A stretch of 64,000 nt of DNA from the NCBI RefSeq assembly GCF_963924675.1, contig NC_089230.1, forward strand, positions 3,411,001 to 3,475,000, given 5' to 3'. Positions 23,418 through 35,386 of this stretch are shown here, piece after piece. The position numbers and the translations under genes are program-made. Position 1 is the first letter of the stretch; each line of letters begins with the position of its first letter. The notes below the pieces were generated by a model that did no database searches, was not told the origin of the DNA, and saw only the letters and a list, made by a program, of their open reading frames with translations. The DNA is from Phocoena phocoena. Taxonomy: Eukaryota; Chordata; Mammalia; Artiodactyla; Phocoenidae.

Positions 23418-23622
23418 TTTTTTTTTTTTTTGCGGTACGCGGGCCTCTCACCGCTGTGGCCTCTCCCGTTGCGGAGCACAGGCTCTGGACGCGCAGTCCC
23501 AGTGGCCATGGCTCATGGGCCCAGCCGCTCCGCAGCATGTGGGATCTTCCCAGACCGGGGCATGAACCATGTCCCCTGCATTGGCAGGCAGATTCTCAAC
23601 CACTGCACCACCATGGAAGCCC
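23418..23622 (-). mobile_element. CHR-type SINE, reverse orientation
   Basis: On the plus strand it runs from a run of about 15 T residues through tgcggtacgcgggcctctca to accatggaagccc. The head is mutated (GGGCTTCCATGGTGGTGCAG on the minus strand). Flanking duplication is not obvious. Confidence 0.9.
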
Positions 23623-24922
23623 AGTAACTATCATATTATATAAATATTTTTTCTTTCTAACATGAAATTTGTTTTTAACTTATTTCCCTTCTTTTGAAAG
23701 TTAACCTAATTTTGTTTTCATATTGGAGAAAAAACGACTTGCAATGCCACATAAATAAATATAATACGAACTAGTTTAGACTTCATATTATCTTTTAATT
23801 AGAGCCTCATACCTGTATAAGACATAATTTAGGAGCACTGGATTTTTGTGAGGTTGAACTTTATACCGTATGGGTGCCTATTTATGAAGAAGAACGCATG
23901 TCTCACTTTTGCAAATTTCACAAAAATATGTGATCATGTGAAATTTTGCAAATTTCACAAAACCTTATCATTAGGGTCTTTCCCGGGAACCTGGAGGGGC
24001 CTGTCCAAGTGCTAGGCCTTGAAACTTAGCTTTTTGGTAAATCATCCTCTACCCCAAAATATTGTTCCTGGTCAGTCTCCACAGTGGCTGAAGTTGCATG
24101 TCTTGGGGGGCACTCCAGTGGTACATTGCTTTTTCTGGAATTCTTCCAGTAAAATTGAAACTTCTGAGACAGAGTGAAACAGTTAAGCCACAGAGACCAG
24201 TAGGTTTATTCTCCAGGCCCGACTCCCATGGGCCATAGTCAAATCCTGGAGTGTTTTGTTGAGGAAGGGTGTGATATAGATTGGGGTGGTGGGAGGGGGA
24301 GGGGGAGTTGTCTGTAGGATGGGGGGAGGGGGAGGGAGACCCGGGGTGGGTCAGCAGGACTTGTTTTCTGTCCCTGCAGTTTGTTACCATTGCCTGACAC
24401 CTTAGCATGAGTTACTTTATGGATTTATGATATTACTTTTCCCTGTCCTTGTAAAAGCCTGTGGAGAATGCTGGGGCCTAGAGAGTAGTGAAGAAGGAAG
24501 AGGGCAGTGGATCTGGAGGAAAAGGGCTGGATGAAAAGTGAAAACTCAGACCCAGAGACAAACTTGTTTTATCAACCTGTTTAGCTCGGTAGATCCTGAT
24601 CTCAAGTGTTCGTTTGTAAAAATATTGATTAGAAAAACAATTTTCTCCTTTGTTTCTGACATCTATCATATAACAATAATTATTGCAACCAGGATAGAGT
24701 TGGGTTAAATGCTGTAGTAGTAGGTATGGGACCCTTTATATTTGAAGACTTTGAGAAGAGACAGTATAATCATAAAGTCTCAATAACTCAGACAGACGTG
24801 AGAGACCCTACCTATTATTTAACTCAACTAAGAGCAAATAAGTAAAAATATCAGAAAATAGCCTGCCTGACTACTCTCTGAAAAATTTGAGAAGGACTAA
24901 GAAGTTGTCTGTTCGCAAGTTC
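23623..24922. other. Unique DNA with a G-rich tract and a short tandem duplication
   Basis: A 19-bp phrase, ttttgcaaatttcacaaaa, occurs at 23907-23925 and 23944-23962. G runs cluster at 24282-24338. A 119-codon minus-strand frame at 24049-24408 has no domain I recognise, and I do not call it a gene. Confidence 0.45.
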
Positions 24923-25248
24923 CTTTTTCTTTTTAATATTTATTTATTATTTATTTATTTTTGGCTGCGTTGGGTCTTCGTGGCTGCGCATGGGCTTTCT
25001 CTAGTTGCGGCGAGTGGTGACTACTCTTCATTGCGGTGGCTTCTCTTGTTGCGGAACACGGGCTCTAGGCGCGCGGGCTTCAGTAGTTGTGGTGCATGGG
25101 CTCAGTAGTTGTGGCACTCAGGCTCAGTAGTTGTGGCGCACGGGCTTAGTTGCTCCGCGGCATGTGGGATCTTCCTGGACCAGGGCTCGAACCCGTGTTC
25201 CCTGCATTGGCAGGCAGGTTCTTAACCACTGTGCCACCAGGGAAGTCC
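24923..25248 (-). mobile_element. Long CHR-family SINE variant, reverse orientation
   Basis: The plus strand shows an AT-rich (ttta)n tail, then ggctgcgttgggtcttcgtg, then three 'cagtagttgtggc' type units, and then the head as ccaccagggaagtcc. The target-site duplication is ctgttcgcaagttc (24909-24922) and ctgttagcaagttc (25249-25262), with one mismatch. It is the same subfamily as the copy at 5387-5717. Confidence 0.92.
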
Positions 25249-25359
25249 CTGTTAGCAAGTTCTTAATGTAAAAATGTCAGGGGATGAGGCATCCAGAGAC
25301 GAGGAAGTCTTGAAAGCAGGTACTGTTGTGAAGTGAATTTGAAGGATGGGGCAACTGGA

Positions 25360-25506
25360 CGTAAGTATTGGAGTCTATCAACTTTTGTGTGTTGGTGTCT
25401 TCATCTCTACCTCCTAGAGAAATTGTAACCATGACATGTTGTAATGCCACTAGTCACATGAAACATTACATAGAACGTAGCAGGCACTCAATAAATGTTA
25501 GCAAAT
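25360..25506 (-). repeat. Probable MIR fragment, reverse orientation
   Basis: Ends with cgtagcaggcactcaataaa, then tgttagc, the reverse complement of the MIR 5' part. Upstream it is weak. Confidence 0.5.
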
Positions 25507-25594
25507 CGTGTGTAATAAATTATGTGTGATAAGAACTGTTTGCAAAGCAGAACGCTAGGGAGAGGGATAAATTGGGAGATTGGGCTGAACACAC

Positions 25595-25806
25595 ACACAC
25601 TACAATATATAAAATATGTAACTAATAAGAGCCTACTGTAGAGCACAGGGAACCCTATGCAATGCCTTGTAATGACCTACATGGGGAAAGAATCTAAAAA
25701 CGAGTGGATATGTGTATATGTATGACTGATTCACTTTGCTGTACACCTGAAACTAACACAGTATTGTAAATCAACTATACGCGCATAAAAAATTAAGAAA
25801 AAACAA
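25595..25806 (+). mobile_element. L1 3' UTR fragment
   Basis: Carries gagcctactgtagagcacag, then gattcactttgctgtacacc, then gtaaatcaactatacgcgca, then taaaaaattaagaaaaaa. It is the same 3' end type as at 7865-8065. A short CA run (25590-25600) precedes it. Confidence 0.85.
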
Positions 25807-26459
25807 TGCTCATATTATTGCATTTGAGTAGATAGAGAAAAAATATTGAAGTCATACTTAATCTAAATCTTTGAGCACTAGATTCCGCTAATATTGCTTT
25901 CAGCAGCAGGTATGTTTTAAGAATTAATTCCTTATTTGTGAGGCCAGACTGGAGCAGATAGAGAAGGAACAATATTGCAAGTACCAATTTGTGATCGCGC
26001 TTGCTGTAATCCTGGCAGAGAAGTTAAAGGCAGTTAATAGGCCCTGTGGGAATGTCTGTGGGCAAATGCTTTTCTGTGTCCTTGCTTAAATAGCCTCAAG
26101 ACCTTGATGGAGTACACCCTGTGGGAGTGAAAGGTGTGGTGAGGGAAGATATGGATATAAATCTGCCAGCGAGAGCTAGAAAACCCAGTGAGGAAAAAGC
26201 TAATACAAGGGGAGGTGCACCAGCTGAGCTGGCGTGCAAGGCAGAGGGGAGGGAGGGGCCTCCGTGACGGGAGCCCAGGAAGCGGGACTTGCTACGCTGT
26301 CCCCGGAAGGGCACAGTAGAGCAGTTTAGCTGGACCCGTGTGTCCACACACACACGCACTAGCACAGTTCGGTTCCTTGAACAGAAGCACAGACCCTCAA
26401 AAGGCAACCAACCCACTTTCCCATCAGAGTAAGTTTTACACTGATCTGAAAACTGTTAG
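25807..26459. other. Unique DNA, nothing recognised
   Basis: No gene or repeat is supported. The minus-strand 106-codon frame at 26096-26416 has no domain. Confidence 0.4.
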
Positions 26460-26860
26460 TGACCAGGGCTCTTGGCCTCCTTAGTCAATAGAAATCAATC
26501 GAGGCCAGACGAGAAATCCAGGCGAGGCTTTACTGGGGCCCCTGCTGCAGCAGGGGACAGCGAGAACGGACAACAGGCTCCCTGGCTTGCTCGCTTGCCG
26601 AGGGCAGGGGGCGGGGAGCTGGGGGTAGGGGGGTCCGGGGCTCGGCAGGAGGGGTGGCTTAGGCGCTTCGCCCACCCCTTTGGTGGTGTTGTGTCCAGGG
26701 GGCGTGCGCAGTGCCCTGCTTCTGCTCCCAGCTCTTCAGAAGTGGCAGTTGGGCTTTTTGGTCTCTTTGTATCTTGTGGTCCATAATTTGCCCCGACTGC
26801 GCAGGGACGCAGTTGTTGTTAGTCCCTTATCGTTTTTTTTTTTTTTTTTTTTTTTTTTGT
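26460..26860 (-). mobile_element. Possible endogenous-retrovirus LTR, reverse orientation
   Basis: Read on the minus strand, the end near 26460-26550 has the layout of a retroviral R/U5: an AGTAAAGCCTCGCC block (polyadenylation-signal-like), then a U5-like tail that finishes ...CCCTGGTCA, so the LTR terminal CA faces 26460. A run of 26 T lies at 26833-26858. No primer-binding site or internal gag, pol or env coding sequence was seen beside it, so it would be a solo or partial LTR. The other end is not resolved. Confidence 0.4.
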
Positions 26861-27560
26861 ATTTTGTTGCTGGAGGAGACGTTTGTCCGGGTGCAGGCAC
26901 TGCAGCAAAGGGGCCCAGGTCCTAGGTCCCAGTCTGTCTCAAAGCCAACTTTCCCAAGAACTCATTCCCTGCCATTTCCTACCAGTCGGCCTTTAGAACT
27001 GTGCTCTGACTGGCCTCGCCCTCCCTACCAAGTGGTGAGCACCTCGGAAAAGCTCAGGGCCCCTTGGCCATTCGTCGCCAGCCTGGAGCGCTGAAAACCC
27101 CGCGAGGCTTCCCCGGAACCCCCTGAGAAGTGAAGATGATCGATTGTAAGGTGTCAGATTCTCCCTGGGGTGGGAAGTGTTGGTGGAGAGAGACTCAAGC
27201 CTCTGGCTGAGGGGAGAGGTAAGTGAGGTGTGGTGAGGTGAAGGTTCCGGGCTTGAACTGTGATGTCAGCGGCCCCGGAGGGAAGAAGCTTGTACTCAGC
27301 CCACGGCAGTTGGAATCTGTTGGAGGGCGGTTGGCCAATCCTTGGCCTGAGAGACTTGGGCAGTAGGAGACCCCAGCGGTGCATCGGCTTTCACTCCAGG
27401 TGCAGAGGAAGTAATCTGAGGACTTGTGCAAGTCCCTCTTCCCGGGACGGCCTGCAAGCCTGATTCCAACCCCAGGAGTCAGGCTGCCCCAGAGGCCGGA
27501 GAGGCCAGCTTAGCAGCTCTGTGCTGTTGGCCAGAGAAGCACTCCTGCGCCCGCCCCCGC
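26861..27560. other. GC-rich unassigned block
   Basis: This is about 700 bp of GC-rich sequence with scattered CpG (for example near 27055-27110) and a C-rich run at 27548-27566. Frames on both strands overlap and have no domain. It may continue the LTR-like element or be an unrelated GC island. I see no TATA box or exon. Confidence 0.35.
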
Positions 27561-28649
27561 CCCCCAGTGGCTGATGGCTAACTGGGGGATGGCAAGATTC
27601 TATGGTGAGGTGGAGACTTGTTCAAACGGTAGAGCCGTGGAGGCTTGTTCAGCCCTTACTGTGTACCGGTGTGCCGAGCCTGTTTTAAAACCCTTGGGTT
27701 CTCTTAAGTAGCTGTTTTATGGTATCATAATGTAATGGGGACACCTAGCATTTTCCTAATTAATGTAGGTTAAGTGATAGAAGCAGTGGCTACAAGGGTT
27801 CCTCTGACTTTTCATTATTCTAAAAGGCCAGGAGAGAGACAGATGAGAAAACAAAACCAAAAACTGATATTAACACAGTTTATCAGAGAGAAGCTTGGAA
27901 AGAGGTAGAGCGGAAAAAAGGGGAAAACTGTAGAGGCACTGTGCATTTGTGGAACAGAGAGAAATTCAACCCCATTGCAAGGGAGTGAGTGAAACTGAGC
28001 AAGGGCTGCACATAAAGACTTGTTTGCCTTACGAACGTGAGGGCTGACATTTTGCAACTGCTTCTTTTCGTTTGCTTGTTTTAGTATGCTTTTGTTTTCA
28101 GCAGAGCATTTACTACTCGCCAGAAACACCGGCAGGAAGGCAGGAGTGGCATAAAATTCATTATGATAATGTGTATTCTTTACAATTCATCCATAATTGT
28201 CCTATAATATGACATTTCTAAGATTACCAGAGTGAAATAGAGATTAGAATGTCTGGATTAGAGTTCGCGTTAATCTGGACGTGCTTTATGGTAGGGCCGT
28301 TTCTCACCTCTTTTGAAGTGTTGGAGAGGCACATTTGGGTTAGGGTAGAACATGGGAAGGAGAACATTCCGTAAGAGACAGCTGGAGAGCTCTTCCAGAG
28401 ACAAGAGGGGATGGGGTGATGCAAAGGTTGTTGTGATATACTGATCTGGTCACTTTATTTTACATAAGTTAAGGTCCAAAGCCACACTCCTAGCTGAGAG
28501 CGAAAGCAAGTTTCTAACTCCTAATCCAGGGTAAGTAGTTTAAAGTTCTCCTAATTTATTTGACAAAGGATTTAGGGATAAGGATTTTTTTTCTTTGAAA
28601 ATTGATTTGTGATTCTACCCACTGTATGAGCTTAACAGAAAATAGAAGA
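27561..28649. other. Unique DNA, nothing recognised
   Basis: No supported gene. The part at 28445-28530 faintly recalls a MIR. Confidence 0.4.
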
Positions 28650-28654
28650 ACCTC

Positions 28655-28830
28655 AGGAACCATTTATTGAGCAGTTATCGTGTTCTAGACGGTATATTGA
28701 GAATTTTACCTGCATTATTTTTATTAGTTTTTACAGTAATTCTTATAAGACTGGTACTGTTATTATCACCATTTTACAGATATGAACCTTAGGGTAAGTC
28801 CATTGCCCTACATCACACTGTAGGACCATA
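28655..28830 (+). repeat. MIR-type SINE
   Basis: Shows ccatttattgagcagttatc, then actgttattatcaccatttt, then acagatatgaacctta, in order. Confidence 0.75.
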
Positions 28831-29957
28831 GCATCTGTACCCTGATTATAAGTGAAGGGTAGGACTTCCTTTTTCGTGATGTGGAACAACTTCTGTACCA
28901 ATGACTTAAGTGTGGAAGACTGTAAGCAGTTTTGCCAAAAAGTATTTTTTTTCATTTATTTTTTCTGTTTCAAAAGATAATTTGACAATAAGTTGCCACG
29001 GCATTTGCATGTAACTCTTAAAAGTTATATTTTTAAGGTCTCTTTCATATCGTTAGTCTTCTGGGGCTCTCTCCAAGATCTGGAAATAAGGAGAACAGAA
29101 ATTAAATATCAGTAGTAAAGTTTACTTTCAAACTGTTACAACAACTAATTTTACCATTCTCAGATGCAGTGAAAGAACTGCCAAGATGTATGTCGGTATT
29201 TTCAGATCTAACCAGAATGGACAGGCTTGGAGGATCTCCTCAACAAAAAATACGTGGGAAAAAAGTCTTGTTAAATTAGACTATGAGTGGTTTGTTGGTC
29301 TGATTCATGGCCTTGAGTAAGCCAGGAGGCCAGGGACCAAAATGTTACTTATGCTGGTGAAGTTCTTGTTGTCATAAGCGTTTGGTTCATAGGAGACATC
29401 TATTTCACTCTTCCATGTGGGTTGCACACAGCAGATTTAGTTGCCCTTTCTCTTCTTTTCCATTATACTAGCCTTGCAGTCTTTTTTCTGTTAGCTTCTA
29501 ATTACATTCCATTATATATAAAAATAGGACTTCAAGGCATATGAGGGACACAACTAGACTGTAAGTAAACCTAATGTCATTTATGTTTTTCCTTGTCTAC
29601 TTTAATTTGACATTGCTAAGATCCGTCCACAGCTACTAAGCGATCTGGAAAATAATTAACTGGAGCAAGTAATACAGACATTCTGTTTCTAAAGTGGATT
29701 TGTTTCTGTCCTACAAAACTTTCCCAAGTCTTTGTTTATGTGCTACATTTGGACTTGATGGACTTATTCTTCCTATTAATTACAGTAGTCACATTAAATA
29801 TCATATACTGTTCTGTAGTCAACACAGATAACCTAAGGGAGAAAACATTTTTGTGGCTAAAACTTGAGTTCTGTGTAGGAAAATGCTTGGGTAAAAATAC
29901 AACCAAAAGCTCATTGGCTTACTTTTCTACATATAGTTTGTTTTAAGAATTAAGATA
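28831..29957. other. Unique AT-rich DNA
   Basis: No gene or repeat was recognised. Confidence 0.45.
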
Positions 29958-30164
29958 GGGCTTCCCTGGTGGCGCAGTGGTTGAGAGTCTGCCTGCCGAT
30001 GCAGGGGACGCGGGTTTGTACCCTGGTCTGGGAGGATCCCACATGCTGCGGAGCGGCTGGGCCTGTGAGCCATGACCGCTGGGCCTGCGCGTCTGGAGCC
30101 TGTGCTCCTCAACGGGAGAGGCCACAGCAGTGAGAGGCCCGCGTACCGCAAAAAAAAAAAAAAA
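29958..30164 (+). mobile_element. CHR-type SINE, plus orientation, perfect 13-bp TSD
   Basis: A full-length short-subfamily copy runs from GGGCTTCCCTGGTGGCGCAG to an A tail of about 16. The target-site duplication aagaattaagata is identical at 29945-29957 and 30165-30177, which marks a fairly recent insertion. Confidence 0.95.
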
Positions 30165-30269
30165 AAGAATTAAGATAACTTCATGATTAGTTCAACATTA
30201 AAAACTGATTAGAAGAAAGTGGCTTAAAAAAACACAACCCACAAGGGTAATTTTCTTTTTTTTTTTTTT

Positions 30270-30426
30270 AGTTATTTCTGAGATATACATTTTAAAGTAA
30301 TAACTAGAATTGACTTATAACATTATACCAGAACATATAAGATTTTTAGAAATTTCATGTAATGTCTGAAACATTTATATTAACATATTTCCATACAAAT
30401 AACCCAAAGAAAGTTTAGTATTAGTT
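30270..30426 (-). other. Candidate 3'-transduced flanking DNA
   Basis: This 157-bp AT-rich stretch lies inside the target-site duplication but beyond the L1's own A-rich tail (30427-30452, (TTTG)n on the plus strand). It ends at a second T run (30258-30269). That is the layout made when L1 transcription reads past its own polyadenylation signal. The sequence does not resemble L1 3' UTR. Confidence 0.65.
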
Positions 30427-30638
30427 GTTTTGTTTGTTTGTTTGTTTTTTTATACTGCAGGTTCTTATTAGTCATCAATTTTATATACAACAGTGTATAC
30501 ATGTCAATCCCAATCGCCCAATTCAGCACACCACCATCCCCACCCCACCGTGGTTCCCCCTCTCAGTGTCCATGTGTTTGTTCTCTACATCTGTGTCTCA
30601 ACTTCTGCCCTGAAAACCAGTTCATCTGTACCATTTTT

Positions 30639-33600
30639 CTAGGTTCCACATACATGCATTAATATACGATATTTGTTTTTCTCTTTCTGACTTACTTCAC
30701 TCTGTATGACAGTCTCTAGATCCATCCACGTCTCAACAAATGACTCAATTTCGTTCCTTTTTATGGCTGAGTAGTATTCCATTGTATATATGTACCACAA
30801 CTTCTTTATCCATTTGTCTGTCGATGGGCATTTAGGTTGCTTCCATGACCTGGCTATTGTAAATAGTGCTGCAATGAACATTGGGGTGCATGTGTCTTTT
30901 TGAATTATGGTTTTCCCTGGGTATATGCCCAGTAGTGGGATTGCTGGATCATATGGTAGTTCTATTTTTAGTTTTTTAAGGAACCTCCGTACTGTTCTCC
31001 ATAGTGGCTGTACCAATTTACATTCCCACCAACAGTGCAAGAGGGTTCCCCTTTACTCCACACCCGCTCCAGCATTTGTTGTTTGTCGATTTTCTGATGA
31101 TGCCCATTCTAACTGGTGTGAGGTGATACCTTATTGTAGTTTTGATTTGCATTTCTCTAATAATTAGGGATGTTGAGCAGCTTTTCATATGCTTCTTGGC
31201 CATCTGTACATCTTCTTTGGCGAAATGTCTATTTAGGTCTTCTGCCCATTTTTGGATTGGGTTGTTTATTTCTTTAATATTGAGCTGCATGAGCTGTTTA
31301 TATAGTTTGGAGATTAATCCTTTGTCCATTGATTCGTTTGCAAATATTTTCTCCCATTCTGAGGGCTGTCTTTTCGTCTTGTTTATGGTTTCCTTTGTTG
31401 TGCAAAAGCTTTGAAGTTTCATTAGGTCCCATTTGTTTATTTTTGTTTTTATTTCCATTACTCTAGGAGGTGGGTCAAAAAGGATCTTGCTGTGATTTAT
31501 GTCAAAGAGTGTTCTTCCTATGTTTTCCTCTAAGAGTTTTATAGTGTCCGGTCTTACATTTAGGTCTCGAATCCATTTTGAGTTTATTTTTGTGTATGGT
31601 GTTAGGGAGTGTTCTAATTTCATTCTTTTACATGTAGCTGTCCAGTTTTCCCAGCACCACTTATTGAAGAGACTTTTCTCCGTTGTATATCCTTGCCTCC
31701 TTTATCATGGATTAGTTGACCATAGGTGCATGGGTTTATCTCTGGGCTTTCTATCTTGTTCCATTGATCTATGTTTCTGTTTTTGTGCCAGTACCATATC
31801 GTCTTGATTATACTGTAGCTTTGTAGTATAGTCTGAAGTCAGGGAGTCTGATTCCTCCAGCTCCGGTTTTTTCCCTCAAGACTGTTTTGGCTATTCGGGG
31901 TCTTTGGTGTTTCCATACAAATTTTAAGATGATTTGTTCTAGTTCCATAAAAAATGCCATTGATAATTTGATAGGGATTGTATTGAATCTGTAGATTGCT
32001 TTGGGTAGTATAGTCATTTTCACAATGTTGATTCTTCCAATCCAAGAACATGGTATATCTCTCCATCTGTTGGTATCATCTTTAATTTCTTTCATCAGTG
32101 TCTTATAGTTTTCTGCATACAGGTCTTTTGTCTCCCTAGGTAGGTTTATTCCTAGGTATCTTATTCTTTTTGTTGCAGTGGTAAATGGGAGTGTTTCCAT
32201 AATTTCTCTTTCAGATTTTTCATCATTAGTGTATAGGAATGCAAGAGATTTCTGTGCATTAATTTTGTATCCTGCAACTTTACCAAACTCATTGATTAGC
32301 TCTAGTAGTTTTCTGGTGGCATTTTTAGGATTCTCTATGTATAGCATCATGTCATCTGCCGACAGTGACAGTTTTACTTCTTCTTTTCCAATTCGTATTC
32401 CTTTTATTTCTTTTTCTTCTCTGATTGCCGTGGCTAGGACTTCCAAAACTATGTTGAATAATAGTGGTGAGAGTGGTCATCCTTGTCCCGTTCCTGATCT
32501 TAGAGGAAATGCTTTCAGTTTTTCACCATTGAAAAGGATGTTTGCTGTGGGTTTGTCATATATGGCCTTTATTATGTTGAGGTAGGTTCCCTCTATGGCC
32601 ACTTTCTGGAGAGTTTTTATCATAAATGGGTGTTGAATTTTGTCAAAAGCTTTTTCTGCATCTATTGAGATGATCATATGGTTTTTATTCTTCAATTTAT
32701 TAATATGGTGTATCACATTGATTTGCGTATATTGAAGAATCCTTGCATCCCCGGGATAAATCCCACTTGATCGTGGTGTATGATCCTTTTAATGTGTTGT
32801 TTGATTCTGTTTGCTAGTATTTTGTTGAGGAGTTTTGCATCTGTATTCATCAGTGATATTGGTCTGTAATTCTCTTTTTTTGTAGTATCTTTGTTTGGTT
32901 TTGGTATCAGGGTGATGGTGGCCTCATAGAATGAGTTTGGGAGTGTTCCTTCCTCTGCAGTTTTTTGGAAGAGTTTGAGAAGGATGGGTGCTAGCTCTTC
33001 TCTAAATGTTTAATAGAATTCACCTGTGAAGCCATCTGGTCCTAGGCTTTTGTTTGTTGGAAGATTTTTAATCACAGTTTCAGTTTCATTACTTGTGATT
33101 GGTCTGTTCATATTTTCTGTTTCTTTCTGGTTCAGTCTTGGAACATTATACCTTTCTAAGAATTTGTCCATTTCTTCCAGGTTGTCCATTTTATTGGCAT
33201 ACAGTTGCTTGTAGTAGTCTCTTAGGATGCTTTGTATTTCTGCAGTGTCTGTTGTAACTTCTCCTTTTTCATTTCTAAATTTATTGATTTGAGTCCTCTC
33301 CCTCTTTTTCTTGATGAGTCTGGCTAATGGTTTATCAATTTTGATTATCTTCTCAAAGAACCAGCTTTTAGTTTTATTGATCTTTGCTATTGTTTTCTTT
33401 GTTTCTATTTCATTTATTTCTGCTCTGATCTTTATGATTCCTTTACTTCTGTTTACTTTGGGTTTTGTTTGTTCTTCTTTCTCTAGTTCTTTAGGTGTAA
33501 GATTAGATTGTTTACTTGAGATTTTTCTTGTTTCTTGAGGTAGGCTTTTATAGCTATAAACTTCCGTGTTAGAACTGCTTTTGCTGCATCCCATAGGTTT

Positions 33601-34443
33601 TGGATCGTCATGTTTTCATTGTCATTTTTCTCTAGGTATTTTTTGATTTCCTCTTTGATTTCTTCAGTGATCTCTTGGTTATTTAGTAACGTATTGTTTA
33701 GCCTCCATGTGTTTGTGTTTTTTACGTTTTTTTCTCTGTAATTCATTTCTAATCTCATAGCATTGTGGTCAGAAAAGATGCTTGATATGATTTCAATTTT
33801 CTTAAATTTACTGAGGCTTGATTTGTGACCCAAGATGTGATCTATCCTGGAGAATGTCCCGTGCACACTTGAGAAGAAATTGTAATCTGCTGTTTTTAGA
33901 TGGAATGTCCTGTAAATATCAATTAAATCTATCTGGTCTATTGTGTCATTTAATTCTTCTGTTTCCTTATTTATTTTCATTTGGATGATCTTTCCATTGG
34001 TGTAAATGAGGTGTTAAAGTCCCCCCTATTATTGTGTCACTGTCGCTTTCCTCTTTTACAGCTGTTAGCAGTATGTATTGAGGTACTCCTATGTTGCATG
34101 CATATATATTTACAGTTGTTATATCTTCTTCTTGGATTGATCCCTTGATCATTATGTAGTGTCCTTCCTTGTCTCTTGTAACATTCTTTATTTTAAAGTC
34201 TATTTTATCTGATATGAGTATTGCTACTCCAGCTTTCTTTTGATTTCCATTTGCGTGTGCTATCTTTGTCCATCCTCTCACTTTCAGTCTGTATGTGTCC
34301 CTAGGTCTGAAGTGGTTCTCTTGTAGACAGCATATGTATGGGTCTTGTTTTTGTATCCATTCAGCAAGCCTGTGTCGTTTGGTTGGAGCATTTAATCCAT
34401 TCACGTTTAAGCTAATTATTGATATGTATGTTCCTATGACCAT
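30639..34443 (-). pseudogene. L1 ORF2 pseudogene (endonuclease and reverse transcriptase)
   Basis: It starts at 34443 with a Met followed by VIGTYISIISLNVNGLNAPT, the usual start of the L1 apurinic-like endonuclease. Endonuclease landmarks such as the CCLQENHF and FSRIDHILGHK segments are readable. The reverse-transcriptase part includes [14 protein letters not shown] (about 33050-33010), [15 protein letters not shown] and the catalytic SADDMM region near 32350. The C-terminal Cys-rich region (CWSGCGVKG) and the [15 protein letters not shown] segment follow. The frame changes at about 33970, 33490-33590, 33010-32720, 32450, 31800-31630 and 31030, and stops occur. The catalytic FADD is SADD here. 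The host protein would have nicked DNA and copied L1 RNA. Confidence 0.88.
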
Positions 34444-34501
34444 TTTCTTAATTGTTTCGGGTTTGTTTTTGTAGGTTCTTTTCTTCTCTTGTGTTTCCCA
34501 C

Positions 34502-35386
34502 TTAGAGAAGTTCCTTTAGCATTTGTTGTAGAGCTGGTTTGATGGTGCTGAATTCTCTTAGCTTTTGCTTGACTGTAAAGCTTTTGATTTCTCCATTGAA
34601 TCTGAATGAGATCCTTGCCGGGTAGAGTAATCTTGGCTGTAGGTTCTTCCTTGTCATCACTTTAAGTATATCATGCCACTCCCTTCTGGCTTGTAGAGTT
34701 TCTGCTGAGAAATCAGCTGTTAACCTTATGGGAGTTCCCTTGTATGTTATTTGTCGTTTTTCCCTTGCTGCTTTCAATAATTTTTCTTTGTCTTTAATTT
34801 TTGATAATTTGATTACTATGTGTCTCGGCATGTTTCTCCTTGGGTTTATCCTGTATGGGGCTTGCTGCGCTTCCTGGACTTGGGTGGCTATTTCCTTTCC
34901 CATGTTAGGGAAGTGTTCGACTCTAATCTCTTGAAATATTTTCTCGGGTTCTTTCTGTCTCTCTTCTCCTTCTGGGACCCCTATACTGCGAATGCTGTCC
35001 AGAGGCCTTGTAGGCCGTCTTCATTTCTTTTCATTCTTTTTTCTTTATTCTGTAGCAGTGCATTCCAGCATTCTGTCTTCCAGGTCACTTATCCGTTCTT
35101 CTGCCTCAGTTATTCTACTATTGATTCCTTCTAGTGTAGTTTTCATTTCAGTTATTGTATTATTCATCTCTGTTTGTTTGTTCTTTAATTCTTCTAGGTC
35201 TTTGTTAAACATTCCTTGCATCTTCTTGATCTTTGCCTCCATTCTTTTTCCGAGGTCCTGGATCATCTTCAGTATCATTATTCTGAATTCTTTTTCTGGA
35301 AGGTTGCCTATCTCCACTTCATTCAGTTGTTTTTCTGGGGTTTTATCTTGTTCCTACATCTGGTACATAGCCCTGTGCCTTTTCAT
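34502..35386 (-). pseudogene. L1 ORF1 pseudogene (RNA-binding protein)
   Basis: The N-terminal part (35386-35045) begins MKRHRAMYQM and then meets a stop before EQDK. It continues as a long heptad-like coiled coil (MQGMFNKDLEELKNKQTEMN, then ITEAEERISDLEDR). The C-terminal part (34903-34502) carries QAPYRINPRRNMPRHIVIKL and the ARREWHDILKVM segment of the RNA-recognition and C-terminal domains. A frame change lies between them, near 34910-35040. ORF1 protein normally trimerises and coats L1 RNA. This copy cannot encode it. Confidence 0.85.

Noticed and set aside
26460..27560. Gene promoter with first exon
   Set aside because: It is GC-rich, but no open exon with a splice donor and no TATA or initiator is visible. 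The left part looks like an LTR.
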